A DNA stretch of 6,440 bases from Coriobacteriia bacterium. Its GTDB lineage: Bacteria; Actinomycetota; Coriobacteriia; WRKU01. The stretch is from positions 1-6,440 of the forward strand of contig WRDL01000084.1 of the NCBI GenBank assembly GCA_009784095.1. Direction: 5' to 3'. This document shows, one piece after another, positions 1-5,777 of the stretch (positions are counted from its first letter, which is position 1; every line of letters starts with the position of its first letter). The notes under the pieces are model-generated. The model saw only the letters and a program-made list of their open reading frames with translations. It ran no database searches and had not been told where the DNA came from. The translations under genes and the position numbers were made by a program.

Positions 1-440
1 GGCTCGGGTTCATCATGATCATGATCATCGCGGGCACCCAACTCTCGATGCTGGGACTGGTATCCCCGCAATTCACGCTTTGGACGAGCCTTGCGCTCCT
101 GGTATTGGTCATGGCAGTCATGATCTATGTGATGATCAACATCGGTCAAGGTGGATATCGGCTCAGTGAGCGCGAGAAGGTCGCTTCCGGTGAGAGAGTG
201 GCTCAACCTCGCACGCGCGCTCTCGAAGAATACGTCGTCGAGGACGATGATCACTGGATACTATGGGGTACGTTCTATAACAATCCCGACGATCCCGCGC
301 TCTTCGTCGAGAAGAGGGTCGGGCTTGGATGGACCACCAATGTGGGAAATCCCGCGGGCAGACGCTTGATGATCGTGACCGGGATCGGGCTTGTCGCCCT
401 GCTCGTAGCGGTGCCTATCCTAATGCTGCAGGAGATGTGA
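1..440 (+). CDS. DUF5808-domain membrane protein, 3' part (5' end outside window)
   Basis: The frame is open from the window edge. The first in-frame ATG is at 15, but it has no ribosome binding site and lies inside a hydrophobic stretch, so the gene most likely begins upstream. Numbered from that ATG, residues about 1-19 and 22-45 are hydrophobic and look like two membrane helices. A soluble segment follows, and residues about 76-113 match the DUF5808 pattern: an acidic run, HWxLWGxFYNNPDDPxLFVxKRxGxGWTxNxGNP. Residues about 117-138 form a last helix. DUF5808 is commonly found at the C-terminus of multi-helix DUF1648-type membrane proteins of Gram-positive bacteria, and that is the likely whole protein. 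Its biochemical role is unknown. The TGA stop faces the metA stop across 3 bases, with no terminator between them. The domain call is good; the function is not known. Confidence 0.75.
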   Translation, partial: LGFIMIMIIAGTQLSMLGLVSPQFTLWTSLALLVLVMAVMIYVMINIGQGGYRLSEREKVASGERVAQPRTRALEEYVVEDDDHWILWGTFYNNPDDPALFVEKRVGLGWTTNVGNPAGRRLMIVTGIGLVALLVAVPILMLQEM

Positions 441-447
441 CGGTCAC
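437..447. repeat. Palindrome joining the two convergent stop codons
   Basis: GTGAC-G-GTCAC is an 11-base dyad containing the TGA stops of both convergent genes (438-440 plus, 444-446 minus). It is too short to be a terminator stem by itself, and no T-run follows on either strand. The transcripts of the two genes must therefore overlap. Confidence 0.6.
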
Positions 448-1370
448 TTCGTGCGGCTGAGTTCGTTCAGATCGTAGGGCGTCTCTTGGTAGACGCAGTA
501 GTTGAGCCAGTTCGTGAATAGCAGATTGGAGTGGGCGCGCCATCGTACGTGCGGTTTGTTCGAGGGATCGTCATTCGGGAAATAGTTCTGCGGGACCTCG
601 ATCTCTTTGCCCGCCGCAATATCACGTTCATACTCGAGACGCAACGTATCCGCGTCATATTCGCTATGCCCGGTGACGAAAACGCGCCGTCCATCGGGAG
701 AGGCGGCGAGGTAGGCACCGGCTTCATCGCTTGAGGCAAGAAGCTCGAGGCGCGGCTCGAAGACGATCGCCTTCTCGCTGACCGTCGTGTGTCGACTATG
801 CGGTGCCCAGAACGCGTCATCGAATCCGCGGGTCAGCTTGTTCTTCCCATCGGTGACGGTATGGAGAAACGCACCGAATACCTTGTGGGCGAGCGGCTCC
901 TTCTGTATGTTGTAGTGATGATAGAGACCGGCTTGTGCAGCCCAACAGATGAAAAGTGTGCTAAAAACGTTCTCATCTGCCCAGTCCATGATCTCGACCA
1001 GCTCGTCCCAGTAGGCGACGTCCTCGAAGTCCATGTTCTCGACCGGAGCTCCGGTGATGATCAATCCATCCCATTTCTCCTCACGCGCCTGTTCGAACGT
1101 GCGATAGAAGACATCGAGATGATCGAGGTCGGCGTGTCGGGGATGATAGCTCGCGGTATGGATGAAGCGTACCTCGCTCTGAAGCGGCGAATTCGAGAGC
1201 GCCCGCAACAGCTGAGTCTCGGTCGTGATCTTGGTCGGCATCAGATTGAGTACCAGGATGCGCAACGGGCGAACATCCTGCGTTTCCGCGCGCGTATCGG
1301 TCATCACGAATACATTCTCATTCTTGAGTGTCTCGATGGCGGGAAGCTTATCTGCGATCTTTACCGGCAT
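444..1370 (-). CDS. metA: Homoserine O-acyltransferase, MetA family (predicted acetyl-CoA specific)
   Basis: This cytoplasmic enzyme acylates the hydroxyl of homoserine, the first committed step of methionine synthesis. The 308-residue length is normal for the family. The catalytic nucleophile is Cys142 in ICWAAQA, and His235 and Glu237 in TGHSEYD complete the triad. Lys47 in LMPTKI and Arg249 are in the places expected for acyl-CoA and homoserine binding. Residue 111 is Glu (GAPVE). In studied MetA proteins Glu at this place goes with acetyl-CoA use and Gly, as in E. coli, with succinyl-CoA. The product should therefore be O-acetylhomoserine, which fits the MetY enzyme in the same operon. 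The ATG start has AAGGA at 1377-1381, six bases upstream and inside the last codons of cysK, so translation is probably coupled. The family call is very safe; the acyl donor is inferred from one residue. Automatic annotation may label it succinyltransferase. Confidence 0.96.
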   Translation of the reverse strand: MPVKIADKLPAIETLKNENVFVMTDTRAETQDVRPLRILVLNLMPTKITTETQLLRALSNSPLQSEVRFIHTASYHPRHADLDHLDVFYRTFEQAREEKWDGLIITGAPVENMDFEDVAYWDELVEIMDWADENVFSTLFICWAAQAGLYHHYNIQKEPLAHKVFGAFLHTVTDGKNKLTRGFDDAFWAPHSRHTTVSEKAIVFEPRLELLASSDEAGAYLAASPDGRRVFVTGHSEYDADTLRLEYERDIAAGKEIEVPQNYFPNDDPSNKPHVRWRAHSNLLFTNWLNYCVYQETPYDLNELSRTK

Positions 1371-1373
1371 GCT

Positions 1374-2306
1374 TTATCCTTGTGTTCTCTCGAATATCCC
1401 CAGGCTGAGGTATCTCTCACCCGTATCGGGCAATACTACCACAATCGTTTTACCTACATTGCTTGCGCGCGTGGCGATCGTGCGCGCTGCAGCCAACGCA
1501 GCTCCGCTGCTAATGCCGACGAGCAATCCTTCAGTATAGGCCAGCCAGCGCATCTGCTCGAACGCCTCCTCATCGGTGATCGCTGTGACCTCATCGCAAA
1601 GTGAAGTATCGAACAGTGGTGGTACGAACCCTGCGCCGATCCCTTGGATTTTATGAGCGCCCGCCTCTCCTCCGCTCAGTATCGCGGAGCTTGCCGGCTC
1701 GACCGCAACGATCTCGACACGCGGGTTTCGATCGCGCAGGAACCGACCGGTACCGGTGATCGTGCCGGCGCTTCCTACTCCGGCAACAAGGATATCGATC
1801 TCGCCTTCGGTGTCGCGCCAGATCTCGGGACCGGTGGTCTCAAAGTGGGCACGCGGGTTGGCCGGGTTGGTGAACTGATCAGGCTTCCATGCGTGAGGCA
1901 GAGTGGCGACCAATTCTTCGGCACGCTCGATCGAGCCGGTGATGCCATCGGCGCCGGGCGTGAGCTCAAGTTGCGCGCCCAGTGCGCTGAGAAGCTGTTG
2001 GCGCTCGACACTCATCGTCTCAGGCATACATAAGATGATGCGGTAGCCTCTATCCGCCGCGATGCTGGCGAGTGCGATACCGGTGTTGCCACTGGTCGGC
2101 TCGATGATGACACTGTCAGGTCCGAGAATGCCACGTGCCTCAGCGTCATCGATCATCGCTAACGCCGCGCGGTCTTTCACACTACCGGTCGGATTAGCGT
2201 ACTCGAGCTTACCGAAGACACGTGCGTCTAGATCGACCCCCCAGTTGCTCAAGTGGAGCAAGGGGGTATTTCCGGTACGTTGCGAGAGATGCTCAAGAGT
2301 GCCCAT
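1374..2306 (-). CDS. cysK: Cysteine synthase (O-acetylserine sulfhydrylase), PLP-dependent
   Basis: This enzyme makes L-cysteine from O-acetylserine and sulfide in the cytoplasm. The 310-residue length is typical of CysK-type fold-II PLP enzymes. Lys44 in NPTGSVKDRAA should carry the cofactor. TSGNTG at 71-76 is the substrate-carboxylate loop, GVGSAGTITG at 176-185 the phosphate-binding loop, IQGIGAG at 220-226 and GISSGAA at 264-270 are further family signatures, and PDTGERYLS at 293-301 closes the set. The phosphate loop reads GSAGT instead of the usual GTGGT, a mild variation. The ATG start is preceded by GAGGTGA (2311-2317). The gene lies 68 bases after metY with no obvious terminator, and its TAA is 3 bases before metA. 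The acetylserine supplier CysE is not in the window. A CysM or a cystathionine beta-synthase-like activity cannot be ruled out from sequence alone, but the motifs favour CysK. Confidence 0.94.
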   Translation of the reverse strand: MGTLEHLSQRTGNTPLLHLSNWGVDLDARVFGKLEYANPTGSVKDRAALAMIDDAEARGILGPDSVIIEPTSGNTGIALASIAADRGYRIILCMPETMSVERQQLLSALGAQLELTPGADGITGSIERAEELVATLPHAWKPDQFTNPANPRAHFETTGPEIWRDTEGEIDILVAGVGSAGTITGTGRFLRDRNPRVEIVAVEPASSAILSGGEAGAHKIQGIGAGFVPPLFDTSLCDEVTAITDEEAFEQMRWLAYTEGLLVGISSGAALAAARTIATRASNVGKTIVVVLPDTGERYLSLGIFERTQG

Positions 2307-2374
2307 CGACTCACCTCACGATCCATCTGTCCGAAGATCTTTGCAAGCTGACAAAACGCGTGGACTTGCCCTGT

Positions 2375-3652
2375 CTAGAGAACGCTGCTCAGCGCCTGGT
2401 CGAGATCAGCGATCAGGTCATCGGCATCCTCGATACCGACACTGAGTCTGATCAATGTGGGAGTGACACCTGCTGAGACGAGTTGCTCATCGGTCAGCTG
2501 ACGATGCGTCGAGCTTGCCGGGTGCAACACACAACTGCGTGCGTCAGCCACATGCGTGGCGATCGAGATGACCTTGAGCGCGTCAAGGAACGTGGTGGCC
2601 TGCTCGGCCGACCCCTTAAGATCGAAAGCGATCACACCACAGCCACCATCCGCATCGAGATATTTTTTCGCGAGCGCATGATACGGATCCGAAGGCAGTC
2701 CGGGATAGCGTACGATGGCGACCCCGTCTCGCTTCTCAAGCCACTCGGCGATCTTTTGCGCGTTGTCGACATGCTTTGCCATACGGAGCGGCAACGACTC
2801 GATGTTGACACCCAGGATGAACGAATTGTTCGGGGAGGGGATCGATCCCAGATCGCGCATCAACTGCGCCACGATCTTGGTGATGTAGGCGCCTTTTCCA
2901 AAGCGTTCGGTATAGGTGACTCCATGGTAGGAGTCATCGGGGGTCGTCAGACCCGGGAAGGCTTCGGCGTGCGCATCCCAGTCGAAGTTCCCACTATCGA
3001 CGATCGCACCACCGACGACGGTACCATGCCCATCGAGATACTTGGTGGTGCTATGGATGACGATGTCGGCACCCCATTCGAAAGGACGGCAGTTCACCGG
3101 TGTGGGAAAGGTGTTATCGACGATGAGCGGCACGCCAGCGTCATGCGCCAATGTGGCGAACTTCTCGATATCGAGTACGTTGAGTGCGGGATTTGAGACC
3201 GTCTCGGCGAACACACACTTCGTGTTGGGTCTGATCGCCTCGCGAAGTTGCTCGCCCGTAGCGTCGGGATCGACGAATGAGACCTCGATACCCATCTTCG
3301 GCAACGTGATCGCAAAGAGGTTGTACGTGCCTCCGTAGAGAGCAGAAGAGGTCACCAAGTGATCTCCCTCTGAGCAGATATTGAATATCGAGAAGAAGCT
3401 CGCCGCCTGACCTGAGGATGTGAGTACGGCAGCGACGCCACCTTCAAGTGCGGCGATCCGCGCGGCGACCGCGTCGTTAGTCGGATTGGCAAGACGCGTA
3501 TAGAAATATCCCGCCTCTTCAAGGTCGAACAGCTTGGCCATATGCTCGGTCGAATCAAAGTACCAGGTCGTGTTCTGATAGATCGGTATTTGACGAGGTC
3601 CCCCGTCTTCGGGCTCCCAGCCTGCATGCACGCAGCGAGTATCTATGTTCAT
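2375..3652 (-). CDS. metY: O-acetylhomoserine sulfhydrylase (O-acetylhomoserine aminocarboxypropyltransferase)
   Basis: MetY condenses O-acetylhomoserine with sulfide to give homocysteine, the direct-sulfhydrylation route to methionine. The 425-residue length is normal for MetY, longer than most MetB or MetC proteins. It belongs to the Cys/Met-metabolism PLP family. Tyr51 and Arg53 in YTRLANPT contact the cofactor phosphate of the partner subunit, SSGQAA at 79-84 is the phosphate loop, Asp179 in VDNTFPTP holds the pyridine nitrogen, and Lys204 in HSTTKYLDGHG forms the Schiff base. Arg372 in DARSCVLHPASSTH binds the substrate carboxylate. The C-terminus has the family ending RLSVGIED. The ATG start has AAGGAG at 3660-3665 with a 7-base spacer. 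It is the first gene of the operon and lies with its own substrate supplier, metA. A cystathionine gamma-synthase role is less likely given the length and context. Confidence 0.95.
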   Translation of the reverse strand: MNIDTRCVHAGWEPEDGGPRQIPIYQNTTWYFDSTEHMAKLFDLEEAGYFYTRLANPTNDAVAARIAALEGGVAAVLTSSGQAASFFSIFNICSEGDHLVTSSALYGGTYNLFAITLPKMGIEVSFVDPDATGEQLREAIRPNTKCVFAETVSNPALNVLDIEKFATLAHDAGVPLIVDNTFPTPVNCRPFEWGADIVIHSTTKYLDGHGTVVGGAIVDSGNFDWDAHAEAFPGLTTPDDSYHGVTYTERFGKGAYITKIVAQLMRDLGSIPSPNNSFILGVNIESLPLRMAKHVDNAQKIAEWLEKRDGVAIVRYPGLPSDPYHALAKKYLDADGGCGVIAFDLKGSAEQATTFLDALKVISIATHVADARSCVLHPASSTHRQLTDEQLVSAGVTPTLIRLSVGIEDADDLIADLDQALSSVL

Positions 3653-3764
3653 ATTTAAACTCCTTAAGTAGGTTTTTCTCCGCTACCACCTTGATCATTT
3701 ATGATGATCGATGCAACCCGATCGCTTCCCTCGGTCGCGATCGTCTTTTTCAGGTCTTTCTATT
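3653..3764 (-). promoter_or_regulatory. Probable structured 5' leader of the metY-cysK-metA operon
   Basis: If the promoter at 3771-3799 is right, the mRNA begins near 3764 and has a leader of about 110 bases. Three potential hairpins are visible. CGATCGC pairs with GCGATCG (arms 3719-3725 and 3737-3743, 11-base loop). GATCA pairs with TGATC (3693-3697 and 3705-3709). GTAG pairs with CTAC just before the ribosome site. The stretch AAGGTGGTAGCGG in minus-strand sense (about 3679-3691) lies between them. Methionine operons are often controlled by SAM riboswitches or T-boxes, but I cannot match this leader to a known class. Regulation by this leader is inference. Confidence 0.35.
3660..3665 (-). 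promoter_or_regulatory. Shine-Dalgarno site of metY
   Basis: AAGGAG on the minus strand stands 7 bases before the metY ATG. It decides the start over any internal Met and shows the SD-dependent style of this genome. The site overlaps a CTTAAG palindrome (3663-3668), so a small structure could cover it. Confidence 0.85.
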
Positions 3765-3770
3765 CTACCG

Positions 3771-3799
3771 AATATCGAAAAAAGCGTGTGAGGTGGCAA
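3771..3799 (-). promoter_or_regulatory. Candidate sigma-70-type promoter for the metY operon
   Basis: On the minus strand TTGCCA (3794-3799) and GATATT (3771-3776) are separated by exactly 17 bases. They match the -35 and -10 consensus at 5/6 and 4/6 positions. The predicted start is around 3764. A second -10-like hexamer, TAGAAT (3762-3767), lies just downstream but has no good -35. The -35 overlaps a hairpin, GCAATC-CCAA-GATTGC (3796-3811), which could be an operator. Confidence 0.35.
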
Positions 3800-3811
3800 T
3801 CCCAAGATTGC
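3796..3811. repeat. Short perfect inverted repeat overlapping the metY -35 region
   Basis: GCAATC and GATTGC face each other across a 4-base CCAA. A wider pair, GAGGT (3790-3794) and ACCTC (3829-3833), surrounds it. It could be a repressor site or a remnant of an upstream structure. Dyads of this size also occur by chance. Confidence 0.4.
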
Positions 3812-3935
3812 ATGAGCGTTACCACAAGACCTCAAGATATCGCTACCGCTACGCTGCTTATGTGATGAGGTAAGAATCGCGACCACGGTATTTGAAGCTT
3901 TTATCAGCAATGAGAGAATATTCCTGATCGTCTAA

Positions 3936-4133
3936 TATCTTCACCCATATATTCGAAAAAAACCTGATACAGGGCTTTTGATCCATACAGTCCGTAGTGC
4001 AGAGAATACTTTACGCAAGCTCAATCGTATCTTAGAGGGGATGCACTCACTCCTAAGCAATATGTCCCCTGTTGAGTTTGAGAAAAAATGCATCTCATGG
4101 TCTGGAACCTTGTGCGAACCAAACTGTTGCTGA
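3936..4133 (+). pseudogene. Remnant of an IS3-family transposase (OrfB integrase domain), internally deleted
   Basis: One plus-strand frame is open from a TAA at 3933-3935 to a TGA at 4131-4133. Its early part reads KKPDTGLLIHT (3957-3989). This resembles the IS3-family segment around the second catalytic aspartate, usually GLIxHSDRGSQY or GLLxHTDQG, but the Asp codon is now Val (3990-3992). Its later part reads HSLLSNMSPVEFEKKC (4044-4091), very like the conserved IS3 C-terminus (HSSLGxxSPxEFE). Only about 18 residues separate the two parts, where a complete enzyme has several times more, including the catalytic Glu. So the gene has lost its centre, its N-terminus and a catalytic residue. 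It has no start or ribosome site and cannot act. Recognition rests on motif likeness read by eye. Confidence 0.55.
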
Positions 4134-4187
4134 TTCATGTAGCTTAGGGTGTAGGTGTTAATGAAAATGAACCAATCCCAATCCCAG
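4068..4187 (+). repeat. Diverged direct repeat, copy A (IS 3'-end debris)
   Basis: Copy A begins with the segment coding SPVEFEKKC and includes AACCAAACTGTTGC at 4117-4130. Compared with copy B, the first 36 bases (4069-4104 against 4231-4266) agree at about 27 positions. The 14-base block is identical, as is an ATTCA placed 2 bases after it in both copies. The end is roughly matched by the CCCAGG / TCCAGG region. It is probably the 3' end of one insertion-sequence copy. Confidence 0.55.
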
Positions 4188-4210
4188 GGTACTAAAACGG
4201 TCAAGTCAGG

Positions 4211-4298
4211 TTCTAAACCGGCAGCGACACCGGTCGAGTATGAGAAGCAATGTATCCCATAGTCCACAACTAGGTGTCATGTCGCTGCCGGTTTAGAA
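4211..4298. repeat. 19-base perfect inverted repeat enclosing an IS fragment
   Basis: The left arm, 4211-4229, reads TTCTAAACCGGCAGCGACA, and the right arm, 4280-4298, is its exact reverse complement. Between them are 50 bases holding the TPVEYEK fragment. An inner alternative pairing, GACACC (4226-4231) with GGTGTC (4273-4278), also exists. No T-run follows either arm, so it is not a standard intrinsic terminator. It may be a scar of inverted duplication, paired ends of a small element, or a hairpin-forming IS end. Confidence 0.75.
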
Positions 4299-4409
4299 TA
4301 ACCCCCCACAGGGTCAAATCAAATCGTCATTGACAGTCAACCAAACTGTTGCGTATTCAAGTTGACATGTTTCATGTGTCTACAAAATTGAGGTCAGTCC
4401 AAGTCCAGG
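4230..4409 (+). repeat. Diverged direct repeat, copy B, with second IS3-like C-terminal fragment
   Basis: Copy B encodes TPVEYEKQCIP then TAG (4227-4262), paralleling PVEFEKKC of copy A, and repeats AACCAAACTGTTGC exactly at 4339-4352. It carries about 60 extra bases between the two matching blocks, and these include the right arm of the 19-base inverted repeat. Two related IS ends in tandem suggest nested or successive insertions followed by decay. Confidence 0.5.
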
Positions 4410-4508
4410 TTGCCTTCCCGTCATGGCAGAACCAGGTCTCACACACAATGTTTCTGACAGACCCGTCCTCCCGAGATCGAGGTAAGGTTTTTGGAGAGCT
4501 TAGAAGTA
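4410..4508. other. Intergenic stretch without a recognised feature
   Basis: This stretch lies between the IS debris and the end of the leftward cassette. I see only a weak dyad, CCTC / GAGG at about 4468-4483, followed on the plus strand by a short T-run near 4489-4493. That is too weak to call a terminator. No gene is supported here. Confidence 0.4.
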
Positions 4509-5141
4509 TTACTGATGAATTGTGCCCTGATGCCTATTGAATGATTCAAGGATTCCCGCAAGGACTTTTTGGACCTCTTCCGTACGATGCATCTCAGCTT
4601 GCGTCACGCAGATATACATCCGGTCTCCTTGATGCCAATACACGTATTGCATAGAGAGCTTTGACTCATTTTTTAGTATCTCGAATTGATATAAATATAT
4701 TTCTCCAATATTCTCAGTAGAAAAAACTTGTTGTTCAACACTCTCAATTTCAGTCATATATGTGCGGTAATCCTCTCGCGCTATTTCCCACATATCCTGT
4801 GCCTGCTGGCTCACATCACCATATAAATCACATGCATTAATAAGAACCATGCATATCTCGGTCTTGTCATTTTTATTGAAAAAGAGTACTGGGTCGAGCA
4901 TGTCTGTATCTGCATCTTTGTAATAAACCCATTCTGGATTACTAATAATAATTGAGATCTGCAACATGGGATCTATGTAGATACCATCGACAATCTTTGT
5001 GCCGGACAAAGCTTCTGAAGGATTCTCTGCTACGATTGACGCTTCTTGTGGTGTAACCTCACTCGAATAGCGCAGATTACAGTCACTAGCAGTAATAAAG
5101 ATGAAACACATAAATATTATTGAGAAACACTGCTTAAACAA
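4509..5141 (-). CDS. Hypothetical exported protein, about 210 residues
   Basis: I do not recognise the family. The N-terminus has a Lys at position 3 followed by a hydrophobic run (about 5-18), then ITASDC with Cys21, so a signal peptide or anchor is likely. The lipobox is poor because Asp precedes the Cys. The body (about 45-205) is soluble and mixed, with SNPEWVYYKDAD, a YVYWHQGDRMYICVT strand pair and a final helix EEVQKVLAGILESF. This arrangement is loosely reminiscent of PsbP/DcrB-like small domains, a weak structural guess only. The start used is TTG, overlapping the upstream gene by 8 bases; GGA lies about 10 bases before it. The next choice, an ATG at codon 11, would remove the charged start of the signal. 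It is the last gene of an AT-rich leftward cassette and ends 3' of the IS debris. Confidence 0.7.
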   Translation of the reverse strand: MFKQCFSIIFMCFIFITASDCNLRYSSEVTPQEASIVAENPSEALSGTKIVDGIYIDPMLQISIIISNPEWVYYKDADTDMLDPVLFFNKNDKTEICMVLINACDLYGDVSQQAQDMWEIAREDYRTYMTEIESVEQQVFSTENIGEIYLYQFEILKNESKLSMQYVYWHQGDRMYICVTQAEMHRTEEVQKVLAGILESFNRHQGTIHQ

Positions 5142-5421
5142 GGTTGAGTAATCCTATCCTAAAAACTTGAAATATGATCAGGATGAATACACCGATTATT
5201 GCAAGGCCGACACCGATAATTCCAAATCGTTTCGGGTACTTATTCCCACTCAAGACGGCATAGCCTCCAGAAATAATAGAAAAAACAAAAAACTTTCCAA
5301 CTGAAATTGAGTTTGGAAAGAGTGCCTGAAGAATTGTACAGAGACCCATAAAGACTGCCACAGAAGCCATAACACCCGATCCTTTGGTAAAGCTTTCAAT
5401 TACCTTCGTCTTGTCCTCCAA
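5134..5421 (-). CDS. Small three-helix membrane protein, hypothetical
   Basis: Of unknown family. Hydrophobic segments lie at about 17-35, 42-58 and 67-87, joined by a short positively charged loop (NKYPKRFG). The longest frame gives 95 residues from a TTG at 5421, but that start has no clear ribosome site. An ATG at 5370 (codon 18) has AAGGA at 5380-5384 with a 9-base spacer and would give 78 residues beginning with the first helix, so the true start may be there. The stop overlaps the start of the next gene by 8 bases, and the gene upstream ends 20 bases away, which supports one transcript. Possible roles include protection of the inner membrane or help in export of the upstream protein; both are inference from context. 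Confidence 0.62.
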   Translation of the reverse strand: MEDKTKVIESFTKGSGVMASVAVFMGLCTILQALFPNSISVGKFFVFSIISGGYAVLSGNKYPKRFGIIGVGLAIIGVFILIIFQVFRIGLLNLV

Positions 5422-5441
5422 TTCGTTTTACTGATTAGCAT

Positions 5442-5777
5442 TCATTTGAGTACGATTTTTGCATAACGCATTAAGGTGAATACTGTTAATAAAAAACTGA
5501 ATGATTGAAACATATATGCTAGCATTTGTTTGGTCTTATTCTTTTTGCTTTCAATCCCTTTAATCAGGAGAACCGTACGAATTACACTCCATAAGGTTAT
5601 CACAGCTAATAGTAACCTTATCCAGATAGGCATCAACACACTTGACGCAATTATGAATGCTGTAGCGAGTTGCATGATACTCAAGCAAAGCGCTGCGTCC
5701 ATTGTTATACTTCCCTCTAACCTTCTCACAACTATTCCATTCAAATCATTCAAACATTTTTGATTCCAAAACATCAT
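5442..5777 (-). CDS. Small membrane protein, hypothetical, coupled to upstream gene
   Basis: I recognise no family. The 111 residues contain three hydrophobic segments at about 26-48, 51-72 and 86-103, with a Lys-rich loop (IESKKNKTKQ) between the second and third. The first ATG (5775-5777) overlaps the TGA of the upstream gene in an ATGA, a classic arrangement for translational coupling. An internal ATG at 5702 (codon 26), just before the first helix, is preceded by AGAGGGAA (5711-5718), so a shorter 86-residue product is also possible. It resembles its small membrane neighbour in layout but not clearly in sequence. It may be an immunity-like or accessory membrane protein; this is not shown. 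Confidence 0.65.
   Translation of the reverse strand: MMFWNQKCLNDLNGIVVRRLEGSITMDAALCLSIMQLATAFIIASSVLMPIWIRLLLAVITLWSVIRTVLLIKGIESKKNKTKQMLAYMFQSFSFLLTVFTLMRYAKIVLK

Noticed and set aside
789..1604. Long plus-strand open frame of 271 codons opposite metA and cysK
   Set aside because: It lies antisense to two enzymes with all active-site motifs, has no ribosome site and looks like no known protein. It is a shadow of GC-rich coding DNA.
2483..3196. Plus-strand open frame of 237 codons opposite metY
   Set aside because: It is fully antisense to metY, rich in Arg, Asp and Gly as expected for a shadow frame, and has no supporting start signal.
3653..3702. Leader peptide starting at an ATG near 3702 on the minus strand
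   Set aside because: The frame continues past the metY start and shows no run of Met or Cys codons, so no attenuation peptide is supported.
3653..3710. T-box or SAM riboswitch before metY
   Set aside because: AAGGTGGTAGCGG resembles the T-box AGGGTGGTACCGCG at about 10 of 14 positions, but the conserved ACC is AGC and no specifier stem was found. SAM-I hallmark segments are missing. It is kept only as an unclassified leader.
3941..4267. Minus-strand frame of 108 codons with a repeated HxFSxSTG
   Set aside because: The repeated peptide is simply the opposite strand of the duplicated IS3-like segment (PVEFEK / PVEYEK). It has no ribosome site and no recognisable domain.
4466..4495. Intrinsic terminator on the plus strand
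   Set aside because: The stem is only four pairs, and the T-run is short and offset.
4349..4540. Plus-strand frame of 63 codons from a TTG
   Set aside because: It begins inside repeat copy B, has no ribosome site and runs antisense into the end of the exported-protein gene.
5010..5100. Classical lipoprotein lipobox in the 210-residue exported protein
   Set aside because: The residue before Cys21 is Asp, which does not fit the usual Gly/Ala/Ser, so a lipid anchor is not claimed.
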